From Crossiella sp. S99.2 (GTDB lineage Bacteria; Actinomycetota; Actinomycetes; Mycobacteriales; Pseudonocardiaceae), in NCBI RefSeq assembly GCF_023094165.1, contig NZ_JALMDK010000003.1, positions 806,001 through 870,000 on the forward strand: a DNA stretch of 64,000 bases, given 5' to 3'. The position numbers and the translations under genes were made by a program. The notes beneath the pieces are model-generated. The model was not told where the DNA came from. It did not search any database and saw nothing but the letters and a program-made list of their open reading frames with translations. Shown here piece after piece: positions 33,137 through 41,262 of the stretch. Position 1 is the first letter of the stretch, and every line of letters begins with the position of its first letter.

Positions 33137-33885
33137 GCGTCCTCCTCCGCCAGTTCGGGGTGCGCGCCGGTGTGTGCCAGGAAGACCTCGTCCAGGGACA
33201 CATCCAGCACGCCGCGGCTGGCCGCCAGCTGCGCGCGCAGGGCGGCCGGGTGGTCCAGGGCAGCCACGCTGCCCTGGTGGAAGATGGCCAGCCGGTCGCA
33301 CAGCCGGTCGGCCTCGTCCATGAAGTGGGTGACCAGCACGACGGTCACCCCGCCGGCCCGAATCTTCTCGATCAGCTCCCAGGTGCGGCGGCGGGCCACC
33401 GGGTCCAGGCCGGTGGTCAGCTCGTCCAGCACCACGATCCGCGGTTTCCCGATCAGCGCCAGCGCGATGGACAGCCGTTGCCGCTGACCGCCGGAAAGAT
33501 CCTCGAACGCGGTGTGCCGCTTGGTCTCGATGCCCAGCTCGCCCAGCAGGGTCTCCGGATCGGCGCCGTCCCGGTAGAAGGAGCGGAACAACCGCAGCGC
33601 CTCGCCGACCCGTAGCTTCTCCGGCAGCATGCTGTCCTGCAACTGTGAGCCGACCACCTGCCGCAACCGCGCCCGGTCCCGCCACGGGTCCAGCCCGAGC
33701 ACCCGGACCCGCCCGCCACTGGGCCGGCGCAACCCTTCGATGCACTCGACCGTGGTGGTTTTCCCCGCCCCGTTGAGCCCGGCGATGCCGAAGATCTCCC
33801 CCTCGGCAACGCTGAACCCGATGTCCCGCACCGCGACCGTGTCCCGGTACCGCTTCCGCAACCCCTCGACCTCGATGACAGCCAT
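33133..33885 (-). CDS. ABC transporter ATPase (DrrA-like)
   Basis: 250 residues. Walker A GLNGAGKTTT (about 36-45), Q-loop VVGSQLQDSMLP, signature LSGGQRQRLS (about 131-140), Walker B IVVLDELTTGLDP (about 151-163, usual DEPT is DELT), H-loop VTHFMDEAD. ATG at 33885 is preferred over 33897 because GGGGGAG precedes it. Only 25 bp follow the upstream permease stop, so it may belong to one five-gene transcript starting at the GntR gene. Confidence 0.9.
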   Translation of the reverse strand: MAVIEVEGLRKRYRDTVAVRDIGFSVAEGEIFGIAGLNGAGKTTTVECIEGLRRPSGGRVRVLGLDPWRDRARLRQVVGSQLQDSMLPEKLRVGEALRLFRSFYRDGADPETLLGELGIETKRHTAFEDLSGGQRQRLSIALALIGKPRIVVLDELTTGLDPVARRRTWELIEKIRAGGVTVVLVTHFMDEADRLCDRLAIFHQGSVAALDHPAALRAQLAASRGVLDVSLDEVFLAHTGAHPELAEEDA

Positions 33886-33910
33886 CAACTCCCCCATACT
33901 CCAGTCAGTC

Positions 33911-34615
33911 CTAAGTAGACACAGGTCGGATCGGAATGTTCCGCAGCAGCAACCACACCCCGCCGAGCACCAGGGCGATCAGGGCCACTCCCGCGGGCGC
34001 GGCCACCGCCAGCGGCAGCCGATCGAACGGGCTCAGGCCGACACTCGCCGCGACCCAGGTGCCGGAGACGATGTTGGCGAGGTAGAGCACCGCCAGGCCC
34101 ACCGGCAGGGACCCCAGCCCGAGCGCGGGGTCCCGGTAGAAGCTCGATCCCACCAGCGCGCCCACCGCGCTGAAGGCGCCGAAGGCCAGGAACTGGGTCA
34201 GCAGCACTGTGGGCACTTCGGTCGCGGCGGTGAAATACCGTTGCGGGGCAAGCATCTGCGGCCATCCGGCGAGCGCGTACACGCCGCCTTCGGCCAGGTA
34301 GCCCGCCGCGGTCAGCACCGCCAGTACCGCGGCCAGCACACCGACAAACCCGGCCACCCGCGCGGTGAACTCGCGCCGGGTGATCCCGTTGGCCACATAC
34401 ACCGGCAGGTAGGTGTAGAGCAGCCAGGCGGTGAATCCGAACGCGAACCAGAGCGCGACCTGCACCGCGTTGTCCCACACGCTCAGGCTGACCGTGCCCC
34501 ACACCGCGATCCCGGTCAGCACCAGGCCGACCACCACCGCGTAGGCCAGCCACAGCAACGTCACGAAGGCGAAGATCCCCGGCAACGGGAACCGCATCGG
34601 CCGATACCCGCTCAT
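33911..34615 (-). CDS. ABC-2-like membrane protein
   Basis: 234 residues with about six transmembrane helices and no soluble domain. ITRREFTARVAGFVGVLAAVL resembles the first cytoplasmic loop and following helix of ABC-2 permeases that pair with YtrB-type ATPases. ATG overlaps the preceding ATPase stop (ATGA), so it is its membrane partner. Substrate unknown; such systems often respond to cell-envelope stress. Confidence 0.75.
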   Translation of the reverse strand: MSGYRPMRFPLPGIFAFVTLLWLAYAVVVGLVLTGIAVWGTVSLSVWDNAVQVALWFAFGFTAWLLYTYLPVYVANGITRREFTARVAGFVGVLAAVLAVLTAAGYLAEGGVYALAGWPQMLAPQRYFTAATEVPTVLLTQFLAFGAFSAVGALVGSSFYRDPALGLGSLPVGLAVLYLANIVSGTWVAASVGLSPFDRLPLAVAAPAGVALIALVLGGVWLLLRNIPIRPVST

Positions 34616-35490
34616 GCCCGTTCCCCCTTCCCGGCCAGGTGGATGATGAGTTCCTGCAAGGACAACGGCCCCAGCTCGACGTTCGCCGCCACGGCCGCGG
34701 CCCGCCGGCCGTCGTCCAGTTCGCCGTAGACGACGGCCTGCCGGGTCTGGCCCAGCGTGCGCCCGCCGATGACCTGCAGGCCCTCGACGATCCCGGCCAC
34801 CGCCCCGGCGGGTCCGGTCACCGACACCCCGCGCGCGAGCAGCGCGTCCACCTCCTCGAACGCGGCCAGCCGCCCATCGTCCAGCAGCACAACACGTTCC
34901 AGCAGCGGGGCCACCTCGTCGATGAGGTGACTGGCCAGCAGGAAGGTACGCGGCCGGGTGCCCTGCTCGGCGATCAGCTCGTCGTAGAAGGCCATCCGGG
35001 AGGGCGCGTCCATGCCGAGGTAGGTCTCGTCGAAGATGGTCAGCGGCGCCCGGCTGGCCAGCCCCAGCACCACCCCCAGTGCCGATCTCCGGCCGCGGGA
35101 CAGCTCCCGCAGGCGTTTCCGCGTCCCGATGCCGAACTTGTCCACCAGCGCCGCGGCGTAGTCGGCGTCCCAGTCCGGCCGCAGCTCGGCGGCCAGGGTG
35201 AGCGCCTCGGCCACCCGGTCACCGCTCTCCACGGTGTCCCCGGACTCCCGGATCAGGCAGATCCGCCGGGTATTGCGCGGGTTCTCGAACACCGGCTCGC
35301 CGTCGATCCGCACCGCGCCGCCACTGGCCCGCCGGAAGGCGGCGAGCACCGAGAACAGGCTGGACTTGCCCGACCCGTTGTGCCCCAGCACCCCGCAGAT
35401 GCCCGGCCCGTCCAGCCGGAAACTGATGTCCCGCAACGCCGTCGTCGCGCCGTAGCGCAGCTCCAGCCGGTCCACCTCGACCGTGATCAT
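34612..35490 (-). CDS. ABC transporter ATPase with degenerate signature motif
   Basis: 292 residues. Walker A GHNGSGKSS (about 36-44) and Walker B LTIFDETYLGMDAP (about 149-162, catalytic Glu kept). The signature is LSRGRRSALG (about 129-138) rather than LSGGQ. SHLIDEVAPLLERVVLLDDG is the H-loop region. A C-terminal 80-residue extension is typical of YtrB/bacitracin-type ATPases. Coupled on both sides by 4-bp overlaps with GntR and permease genes. Without LSGGQ, hydrolysis may be slow; the system may be regulatory. Confidence 0.85.
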   Translation of the reverse strand: MITVEVDRLELRYGATTALRDISFRLDGPGICGVLGHNGSGKSSLFSVLAAFRRASGGAVRIDGEPVFENPRNTRRICLIRESGDTVESGDRVAEALTLAAELRPDWDADYAAALVDKFGIGTRKRLRELSRGRRSALGVVLGLASRAPLTIFDETYLGMDAPSRMAFYDELIAEQGTRPRTFLLASHLIDEVAPLLERVVLLDDGRLAAFEEVDALLARGVSVTGPAGAVAGIVEGLQVIGGRTLGQTRQAVVYGELDDGRRAAAVAANVELGPLSLQELIIHLAGKGERA

Positions 35491-35852
35491 GCCCCCTCCT
35501 CGGTCAGTTCCCGGATCCGCCGCACGACCTCGTCCAGCGGAATCCCGATGGCCTTGGCCTGGGCCACCATCGGATCCACCACATCGGCGAAGAACCGCTC
35601 CCCCCGGCGGGCCCGCAACAACTCGCGGGCATCCGCGCTGACGAACATCCCCAGACCTCGCTTCTTGTAGAGCACACCCCGCTCGACCAGCTGCTGGAAC
35701 GCCTTGGCCGCCGTGGCCGGGTTGATCCGGTAGAAGGCGGCGTACTGATTGGTCGACATCACCTGCTCATCGGCGGCCAGCGCGCCACTGAGCACTTCCG
35801 CCTCGATCCGCTCGGCGATCTGCCGGTAGATCGGACTGCCGTCGTTGAACAT
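35487..35852 (-). CDS. GntR-family (YtrA subfamily) regulator
   Basis: 121 residues: a GntR winged HTH (about 8-75, SPIYRQIAERIEAEVLSGAL and INPATAAKAFQQLVERG) and the short two-helix tail of the YtrA subgroup. These repress the ABC operon they lead. ATG at 35852 is supported by GGAG 5 nt upstream; 21 further upstream codons run through the operator. Its stop overlaps the ATPase start (ATGA). Confidence 0.9.
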   Translation of the reverse strand: MFNDGSPIYRQIAERIEAEVLSGALAADEQVMSTNQYAAFYRINPATAAKAFQQLVERGVLYKKRGLGMFVSADARELLRARRGERFFADVVDPMVAQAKAIGIPLDEVVRRIRELTEEGA

Positions 35853-35864
35853 CCGGACTCCGGT

Positions 35865-35898
35865 CCTGTGGTTCGTTACTCCACTAATGAACCACAGG
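35865..35898. promoter_or_regulatory. GntR/YtrA operator
   Basis: A 34-bp dyad: perfect arms CCTGTGGTTC (35865-35874) and GAACCACAGG (35889-35898), with an inner TTA/TAA pair; 28 of 34 positions are symmetric. It ends 12 bp before the GntR ATG, so autorepression is likely. Confidence 0.75.
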
Positions 35899-35927
35899 AC
35901 AGGCGAGTCCCGCAAGCCGCCGGAAAT

Positions 35928-35946
35928 TTAGGTTAGGCTACCCTCA
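35928..35946 (+). promoter_or_regulatory. Strong IdeR/DmdR iron box
   Basis: TTAGGTTAGGCTACCCTCA matches 17 of 19 positions of the IdeR/DmdR consensus. Its last base is the A of the siderophore-interacting protein's ATG, so repressor would cover the ribosome site and probably the promoter. Confidence 0.85.
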
Positions 35947-36794
35947 TGTCTAAGCTGTCGCGGTTCGACCGCCTCCAGTTGAACCTGCTCAGCTCCGCCA
36001 CCTCGCTGGTGATGGCCGCGCCGACCGCGCGCGAGGACCTGGACCAGTTCCTGATGACAGTCACCGCGGTCCGCCAGGTGGCGCCCAAGGTTCGGCGGAT
36101 CACCTTCCACGCCACCGAATTCGAGTTCTTCGCCCGCTCCGGCCCCGACGAGTACTTCGGGTTGCTGATGCCGCAGGCCGGGCAGCAGGGCGTGTTGCTG
36201 CCCGCCGAGCGGATGAACGTGCGGGCCGCGATCCGCCGGATGCCCGCGGCGGTCCGGCCCGAGCTGCGCTGGTACACCATCCGCGAACTGCGGGCCGCCG
36301 ACGGCGAGATCGACGTGGACTTCGTGCTGCACGCCGACGCCGGACCGGGTTCGGCCTGGGCCGCCACGGCCAAACCCGGTTACCTGGTCGGCTTCCGCAC
36401 CGGCGGATCCTGCTACCAGCCCCCGGCCAGTGCCCGCCACCAGCTGCTGGCCGCCGACGACACCGCGTTGCCCGCACTGGCCGCGATTCTGTCCACTGTG
36501 GACGATGAGGCGGTGGCCGGACTGCGGGTGCTGGTGGAGGTGCCCGGCGCGGAATACCGGGTGCCGCTGGACGAGCGGGTCGCGGTGACCTGGCTGACCC
36601 GCGACGGCGAACCGGGCGCGGAACTGGTGCGCACGCTGCGTGCCTCGGACCTGCCGGAGCTGGACTACGCCTGGGTGTGCGGGGAGTCCGGGCTGGCCAC
36701 CGGGGTGCGGCGGCACCTGGTCAAGGAGCGCGGCCTGGACCGGCGGCGGGTGTTGTTCTCCGGGTACTGGAAGGTAGGCGCGGCCCGCACCTGA
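35946..36794 (+). CDS. Siderophore-interacting protein (ViuB/SIP family)
   Basis: 282-residue FAD-dependent ferric-siderophore reductase. FAD motif RWYTIRE (about 104-110, RxYTxR), the HADAGPGSAWAA pyrophosphate region, and the C-terminal GESGLATGVRRHLVKERG and SGYWKVG motifs of the SIP family. It reduces Fe(III) from imported siderophores in the cytoplasm. Preceded by the window's best iron box, so repressed when iron is ample. No siderophore biosynthesis or uptake genes are in the window. ATG at 35946. Confidence 0.9.
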   Translation: MSKLSRFDRLQLNLLSSATSLVMAAPTAREDLDQFLMTVTAVRQVAPKVRRITFHATEFEFFARSGPDEYFGLLMPQAGQQGVLLPAERMNVRAAIRRMPAAVRPELRWYTIRELRAADGEIDVDFVLHADAGPGSAWAATAKPGYLVGFRTGGSCYQPPASARHQLLAADDTALPALAAILSTVDDEAVAGLRVLVEVPGAEYRVPLDERVAVTWLTRDGEPGAELVRTLRASDLPELDYAWVCGESGLATGVRRHLVKERGLDRRRVLFSGYWKVGAART

Positions 36795-36836
36795 GTCAGC
36801 AGTTGGACAGGCGGGCGGTGCGCCAGGATCTCCGCC

Positions 36837-38003
36837 GTGAAACGGCATCCCCTGTCCTGGCGCAAATCCTGGTCCGGCCTGCTCGCGGTCGCGGTGATCG
36901 CCGCGGTCGCCCTGCTGCGCGACCGCACCGAACCCCGTCCTGAACCCACCGCCGAATCAGCCCGGACCGAGCCCGATCGCGCGCCCTATACCGCGGTGTC
37001 CCAGGTGGACTTCGCCGACGAGCGCACCGGTTTCGCGCTGCGCAGGCACTGTGCGGGCGGGCAGGCGGCACGGTCGGGTTGCGTGGATGAGTTGTTGCGC
37101 ACCGGCGACGGCCGGACCTGGCAGCAGGTGCCAGCGCCCGCGGCTTCGGCGCGCCCGCCGGAGGTCAACCTGCTCGGCGAACTCGCGGTGCTGGGCCCGG
37201 CGGCGGTGCTGCTCTCGGTGCCGCGGCAGCATGATCGGCGGTTGTTCAGCGCCGACGCGGGCCGTCAGTGGCACAGCGTCCCGGTCGCGCCCCAGGGTGA
37301 GGTCGACCGGATCCCCAGGGGTGCGCTCGCGGAATCCGGTTGTCCCGCCGACATTCCGTGCCAGGGCGAGTTCCTGGTGGTCTCCCCGCGGACCGGCGGC
37401 ACGGCCCGGCTGCGCGGCGTGCCCCGGCTGACCGGGCTGCGCCCCGGCCCCGCGCCCACCGCCGACGGCAGCTGGTGGCTCTCCGGGGTGGACCGGGCCA
37501 GTGGCGGGTGGCGGCTCGCGGTCAGCCGGGACGACGGGCGGAGCTGGACCCTCAGCGGCAGCCTGGATCGACTGTCCACACAGGACGCCCGACCGGAGCG
37601 GGCCGTGGTGCACGTGGCCGGGACGGGCAACGGCCTGCTGTTCGCCTCGATCACCGTAGGCACCGTCCTGCTCGCGATCCTGCGCAGCGCCGACGGCGGC
37701 CGGAGCTGGCAGCGCACCTGGCGCCCGGCCCCTGGCACACCACCGTTACGGGTCCTGGGCGTGCCGGTGTTCGGGCCAGGTGAGCGGGTGCTCGTCTCCA
37801 CCGAGCCGGGCGGGCGGTTACGGCGCAGCGCCGACGGCGGGCGCACTTTCACCGCCGCACCAACGGAACAGCCCGAGATCGGCTGGGTGCGGTGGACTCG
37901 CGGCGGTTACCTGGCCTGGTCGAGCAGACTCGCCACGGAGGTCCCGCTGCCCTACCGGCGTTCCGGCGACGGCACCGGCTGGACACCGCTGGAACTCCGG
38001 TGA
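36837..38003 (+). CDS. Secreted or membrane-anchored BNR/Asp-box propeller protein
   Basis: 388 residues. An N-terminal hydrophobic segment (SGLLAVAVIAAVALL, about 12-26) is a signal anchor or signal peptide. At least four Asp-box motifs (SADAGRQW, SRDDGRSW, SADGGRSW, SADGGRTF) mark a sialidase/photosystem-assembly-like six-bladed beta-propeller. No sialidase catalytic arginine triad could be assigned, so it is probably a binding rather than hydrolytic protein. GTG at 36837 has AGGA 8 nt upstream. Confidence 0.7.
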   Translation: MKRHPLSWRKSWSGLLAVAVIAAVALLRDRTEPRPEPTAESARTEPDRAPYTAVSQVDFADERTGFALRRHCAGGQAARSGCVDELLRTGDGRTWQQVPAPAASARPPEVNLLGELAVLGPAAVLLSVPRQHDRRLFSADAGRQWHSVPVAPQGEVDRIPRGALAESGCPADIPCQGEFLVVSPRTGGTARLRGVPRLTGLRPGPAPTADGSWWLSGVDRASGGWRLAVSRDDGRSWTLSGSLDRLSTQDARPERAVVHVAGTGNGLLFASITVGTVLLAILRSADGGRSWQRTWRPAPGTPPLRVLGVPVFGPGERVLVSTEPGGRLRRSADGGRTFTAAPTEQPEIGWVRWTRGGYLAWSSRLATEVPLPYRRSGDGTGWTPLELR

Positions 38004-38023
38004 CGCCCCGCCCGGTGCGAGCG

Positions 38024-38048
38024 GTCGCGGTTGGACACCGGCCGCGAC
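38024..38048. terminator. Hairpin after the BNR gene
   Basis: Perfect 7-bp arms GTCGCGG (38024-38030) and CCGCGAC (38042-38048), 20 bp past the stop. Confidence 0.45.
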
Positions 38049-38113
38049 TTGTTGACTTCCCGGTGGATCAGGCCAGAGTTGTCGCCATCGCATCAACTCA
38101 CTGGGGATCCACC

Positions 38114-39055
38114 ATGACCGAACTGGTTCCGGGACGCGGCGTCCACCGGCGCGGGCATCGCCCGCCCGCCGTGCCCACCCTCGACGGCTACGCCCGCGCA
38201 CTGGGCAGGCACCTCCAGTATGGCTGGGGCGCGAGCAACCGGTTCTGGCCCGGCGCCGATCTGGGCAGGCTCAGCGTGCTGCTGGTGCACGGCGCGCACG
38301 CCAGACTGGTCAGCTGCACCGGGATCAGCGAGGTGTCGGCCGCGGAGGTGTGCGGGCCCGGCCTGCCGGGCACCTGCGTCGCGGCGTACTGGCGGGGCAA
38401 ACCCGTGCTGCTGCTGGACCTCGCCCCCGATTTCACCGGCCGGCCCTTCGCTGATCAGCTCCTGGACGGGTTCCGGCAGGCCACCGAAGTCGGCTTCCGG
38501 CAACAGGTGCAGGCCCGCTGGCCACCGCGCACCGCCCGGCCGGAACCGGCGGGGCGGCGGCCTGCCGGGGCCGCGCTGATCCGGTCGATGATCTACGACG
38601 CCCTGGTGCGCGCCTTCCGCGACCCGTTGCAGCGGGACCGGCAACTGCGGATCGCCGCGTACTGGTACGACCGCTGGCTGACCCGGTGTGCCGGGGAAGT
38701 CACCGCGGTCCGCGAACTGGATCTGGTGCACGGCACCGCCGACTACGTCGCGGACGCGATCCTGGCCAGGGTGCGCGCGAGCGCGGATCCGGCCAGGGCC
38801 CGGCATTACCTGGCCAGGGTCAGCCACGGCAGGCGATCGGACCGGCTCACCGGCCTGGAACGGGAATGCGGCGCGCTGGGTTCGATCGCCTGCCTCAACG
38901 CCGCCGAGCTGGACCTGGACTTCGTGGCCCCGGCCGAATCCGGCACGGCCACCCCCCTGGATGTGCTGCTCGCCGGGTCGCCGCGGACCGGGCCGGCCCG
39001 CGGCTGCGTGCCCGGGGAACTGGCCGCTCGGCCGAACCGGCGGGCCGCGCGGTGA
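38114..39055 (+). CDS. Protein of unknown function
   Basis: 313 residues, Arg/Ala-rich, with no signal peptide or membrane helix. I recognise no domain. Notable blocks are LQYGWGASNRFWPG (about 36-49), a C-x9-C-x5-C set (about 66-83) and a helical YWYDRWLTRC...ELDLVHGTADYVADAI stretch (about 185-217) that faintly recalls the GTAxYV helix of some peptidase-like families. ATG at 38114 follows GGGGATCC. Ends before two strong hairpins and convergent with the beta-helix gene. Confidence 0.6.
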   Translation: MTELVPGRGVHRRGHRPPAVPTLDGYARALGRHLQYGWGASNRFWPGADLGRLSVLLVHGAHARLVSCTGISEVSAAEVCGPGLPGTCVAAYWRGKPVLLLDLAPDFTGRPFADQLLDGFRQATEVGFRQQVQARWPPRTARPEPAGRRPAGAALIRSMIYDALVRAFRDPLQRDRQLRIAAYWYDRWLTRCAGEVTAVRELDLVHGTADYVADAILARVRASADPARARHYLARVSHGRRSDRLTGLERECGALGSIACLNAAELDLDFVAPAESGTATPLDVLLAGSPRTGPARGCVPGELAARPNRRAAR

Positions 39056-39083
39056 CCGGATCGCCCTGGCCCGCCCGATTCCT

Positions 39084-39120
39084 CCGTCACCGCGGGCCAC
39101 CACTGGCCAGGCGGTGACGG
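39084..39120. terminator. Strong hairpin terminator 1
   Basis: Perfect 10-bp arms CCGTCACCGC (39084-39093) and GCGGTGACGG (39111-39120) with inner GGCCA/TGGCC pairing. Confidence 0.7.
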
Positions 39121-39126
39121 ATCAGC

Positions 39127-39170
39127 GGCGCCGGCGGACGGGCTTCCCCCAGAGCCCGATCGCCGGCGCC
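39127..39170. terminator. Strong hairpin terminator 2
   Basis: Perfect 10-bp arms GGCGCCGGCG (39127-39136) and CGCCGGCGCC (39161-39170) with inner GGGCT/AGCCC. Faces the convergent beta-helix gene. Confidence 0.7.
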
Positions 39171-39182
39171 GTCCACTGTGGA

Positions 39183-40514
39183 CTACCGGATCTCGAAGGG
39201 CCCCAGGTCGATGCCCCCGCCCGCGACCCTGGGGTTGCCGTCGACATCGGCGGTCGAACTGTTGCCCGCGATGCCCTTGTCCACGATGTCGCGGGCCGCG
39301 GCGTAGTCGCGGTACTCGGTGAAATCCGCCGCCCGGTGCGCGGGATAGGGCGGCCTGCTGCGGTGGAATGCCTCGTCGCGGCCGTTCAGCGAGGTGTCGA
39401 GCAGTTCCAGGTTGGCCGCGATCCGCTCACCGGTGCTGGCCCCGGCCCGCCGGAAGGTGGTGGCCCTGGATTCGGCGCGCACCAGGATGTTGTTGCGGAC
39501 CGTCGTGCCGGTGTTGGCCAGACCGGGACCCAGCACCTCCAGGTTGATCACCTGGAACCGGAAACCGCTGAGCACCAGGTTGTTCTCCAGCAGCACCCCG
39601 CTCATGCTGCCGAGGTTGATGCCCTGGCTGTCATAGGTCTCGCAGACGTTGTTGCGGAAGGTGACCTCGCGGATCTGGTAGCTGCTCGCGCTGTGGTTCT
39701 GCGCGATCAGGCACTGCCGGGACACCCGCAGGCAGTAGTTGTTCTCGATCACCGTGCCCGCCGATCCGGCGCCGGTGTTGAAGGTCTGGAAGCAGTCCAC
39801 GTGCGGGTTGTCGTAGCTGGCGAACTCGTTGATGTCGTGCAGGTAGTTGAAGCGGATGAGGTGCCGCCCCCAGAACCGGATCGCGTCGACGTCGTGGGCC
39901 TGACCGGCCCGGTCCTTGTGCAGGTCGTAGATGTTGTTGAGTTCGACCACCGCGCCCGCGCCGTCGCCGAGCTGGATGCCGATGCTCTCCACGCCGGTCA
40001 CCGTGTTGCGTGCGATCCGGGCCTGGTCGCAGCCGCCGCCGGCACAGGAGATGCCCAGCAGCAACCGGCCGCCGTTGACCAGATTGTTCTGCACCCGCAC
40101 CGATGCGGCGGCCAGCACGATCCCGGTGCGGGGCGCGTCGTAGTCACCGCCGGCCACGGTGAACCCGTCCAGGGTGGCGCCCCGGCCCCGGATGACCGCG
40201 CCGCGGACGACGGCGGATCCGGTGGCGCGCAAGGTCACCTCGGCCTTGTTTAGCTCCACCGACTGATCGCGGTAGTCGCCCGCCCGCACACACAGCACCG
40301 CGCCCGCACCGGCCCGGGAGATCGCCGCGTTGATCGAGGCGCCCGGTCCGATGTGGACAGTGCAGTCGTGGGTCTGCGGATTCCCCGCGCCGCTGCTGCC
40401 GTACTCCAGACGCTGGACTTGTTGCCGCGACACGGGATCCGCGGTGACCGGCGGGGTGCTGATGATCACCATGAGGACTGCTGCCGCGCCTGCCCAAAAA
40501 GCTCGAACCGCCAT
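39183..40514 (-). CDS. Secreted right-handed parallel beta-helix protein
   Basis: 443 residues with a Sec signal (VRAFWAGAAAVLMVIISTPPVTA, cleavage about 25). The body is a series of beta-helix coils with N-N ladder motifs (IARNTV, ELNNIY, IRFNYL, IENNYC, FRNNVC, LENNLV, VRNNIL), as in pectate-lyase-like and NosD/CASH proteins. Cysteine pairs suggest disulfides. H-rich segments HDVDAIRFWGRH and NPHVDCFQTF could be catalytic, but I cannot place it in a lyase family. Probably a secreted polysaccharide lyase or binding protein. ATG at 40514. Confidence 0.75.
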   Translation of the reverse strand: MAVRAFWAGAAAVLMVIISTPPVTADPVSRQQVQRLEYGSSGAGNPQTHDCTVHIGPGASINAAISRAGAGAVLCVRAGDYRDQSVELNKAEVTLRATGSAVVRGAVIRGRGATLDGFTVAGGDYDAPRTGIVLAAASVRVQNNLVNGGRLLLGISCAGGGCDQARIARNTVTGVESIGIQLGDGAGAVVELNNIYDLHKDRAGQAHDVDAIRFWGRHLIRFNYLHDINEFASYDNPHVDCFQTFNTGAGSAGTVIENNYCLRVSRQCLIAQNHSASSYQIREVTFRNNVCETYDSQGINLGSMSGVLLENNLVLSGFRFQVINLEVLGPGLANTGTTVRNNILVRAESRATTFRRAGASTGERIAANLELLDTSLNGRDEAFHRSRPPYPAHRAADFTEYRDYAAARDIVDKGIAGNSSTADVDGNPRVAGGGIDLGPFEIR

Positions 40515-40609
40515 ACCCGGGACCTGCCGATCTGTCCGGTGGAACGGAACCGTTCGTGCAGGTGAAGCTAGTGATCCCGGGTGGGACCAGTCCCCCGGCC
40601 GCAGCGGCC

Positions 40610-41242
40610 TCAGCCGACTCGCAGCCCGCTGCCGTCCCAGGTCACCCCGGTCAGGTCGGGCACCGCGCTGTGTGCGGCCTCGGTGGCCTCGCCCTTGCCG
40701 ACGCCGAGCACGTGCCCGGCCCCGGCGGCCAGTCCGGCCTGGATGCCCGCCGCGCTGTCCTCCACCACCACGCACTGCTCGATCGGCACGCCCAGCCGCG
40801 CGGCCGCGGCCAGATAGCCCTCGGGCGAGGGCTTGCCCTGCTGGACGGCCTCGCCGGTGATGGTGACCTCCGGCAGCGGCAGGCCGGCCGCGGCCAGCCG
40901 GGCGCGCAGCAGCGGCAGGGTGGCCGAGGTGACCACCGCCCAGTTCCCGGGCAGCGCGGCGAGCAGGTCCGGGATGCCAGGGATCGGCACCGTGCCCTCG
41001 GCCCCGGCGATCTCGATCTGCTCGATCCGGGCGTGCCCTTCCGCCCGCTGTTCCGCGGGCAGGTAGGTGGCCACGGTGTCCTGCGAGCGGACACCGTGCA
41101 TGCCGTCCAGCACCACCGCCGGGTCCAGGCCGTACTCGCGGGCCCACTGGCCCCAGGCGTCCTCGGCGGGGCCGGTGGAGTCCACCAGCACGCCGTCGCA
41201 GTCGAAGAGCACGGCCCGGCAGGGGATGTGTCGCGAGGTCAT
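40610..41242 (-). CDS. HAD-superfamily phosphatase (sugar-phosphate type)
   Basis: 210 residues, subfamily IA. Motif I FDCDGVLVDS (about 12-21, nucleophile Asp), motif II VVTSAT (about 101), motif III Lys in GKPSPEGY (about 135), motif IV VVVEDSAAGI (about 157-166). Resembles glycerol-3-phosphatase, 2-deoxyglucose-6-phosphatase and beta-phosphoglucomutase-like phosphatases. ATG at 41242, 20 bp downstream of the TerC gene on the same strand, so possibly co-transcribed. Confidence 0.85.
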   Translation of the reverse strand: MTSRHIPCRAVLFDCDGVLVDSTGPAEDAWGQWAREYGLDPAVVLDGMHGVRSQDTVATYLPAEQRAEGHARIEQIEIAGAEGTVPIPGIPDLLAALPGNWAVVTSATLPLLRARLAAAGLPLPEVTITGEAVQQGKPSPEGYLAAAARLGVPIEQCVVVEDSAAGIQAGLAAGAGHVLGVGKGEATEAAHSAVPDLTGVTWDGSGLRVG

Positions 41243-41262
41243 GGGCCGCACGCTACCTGGCC

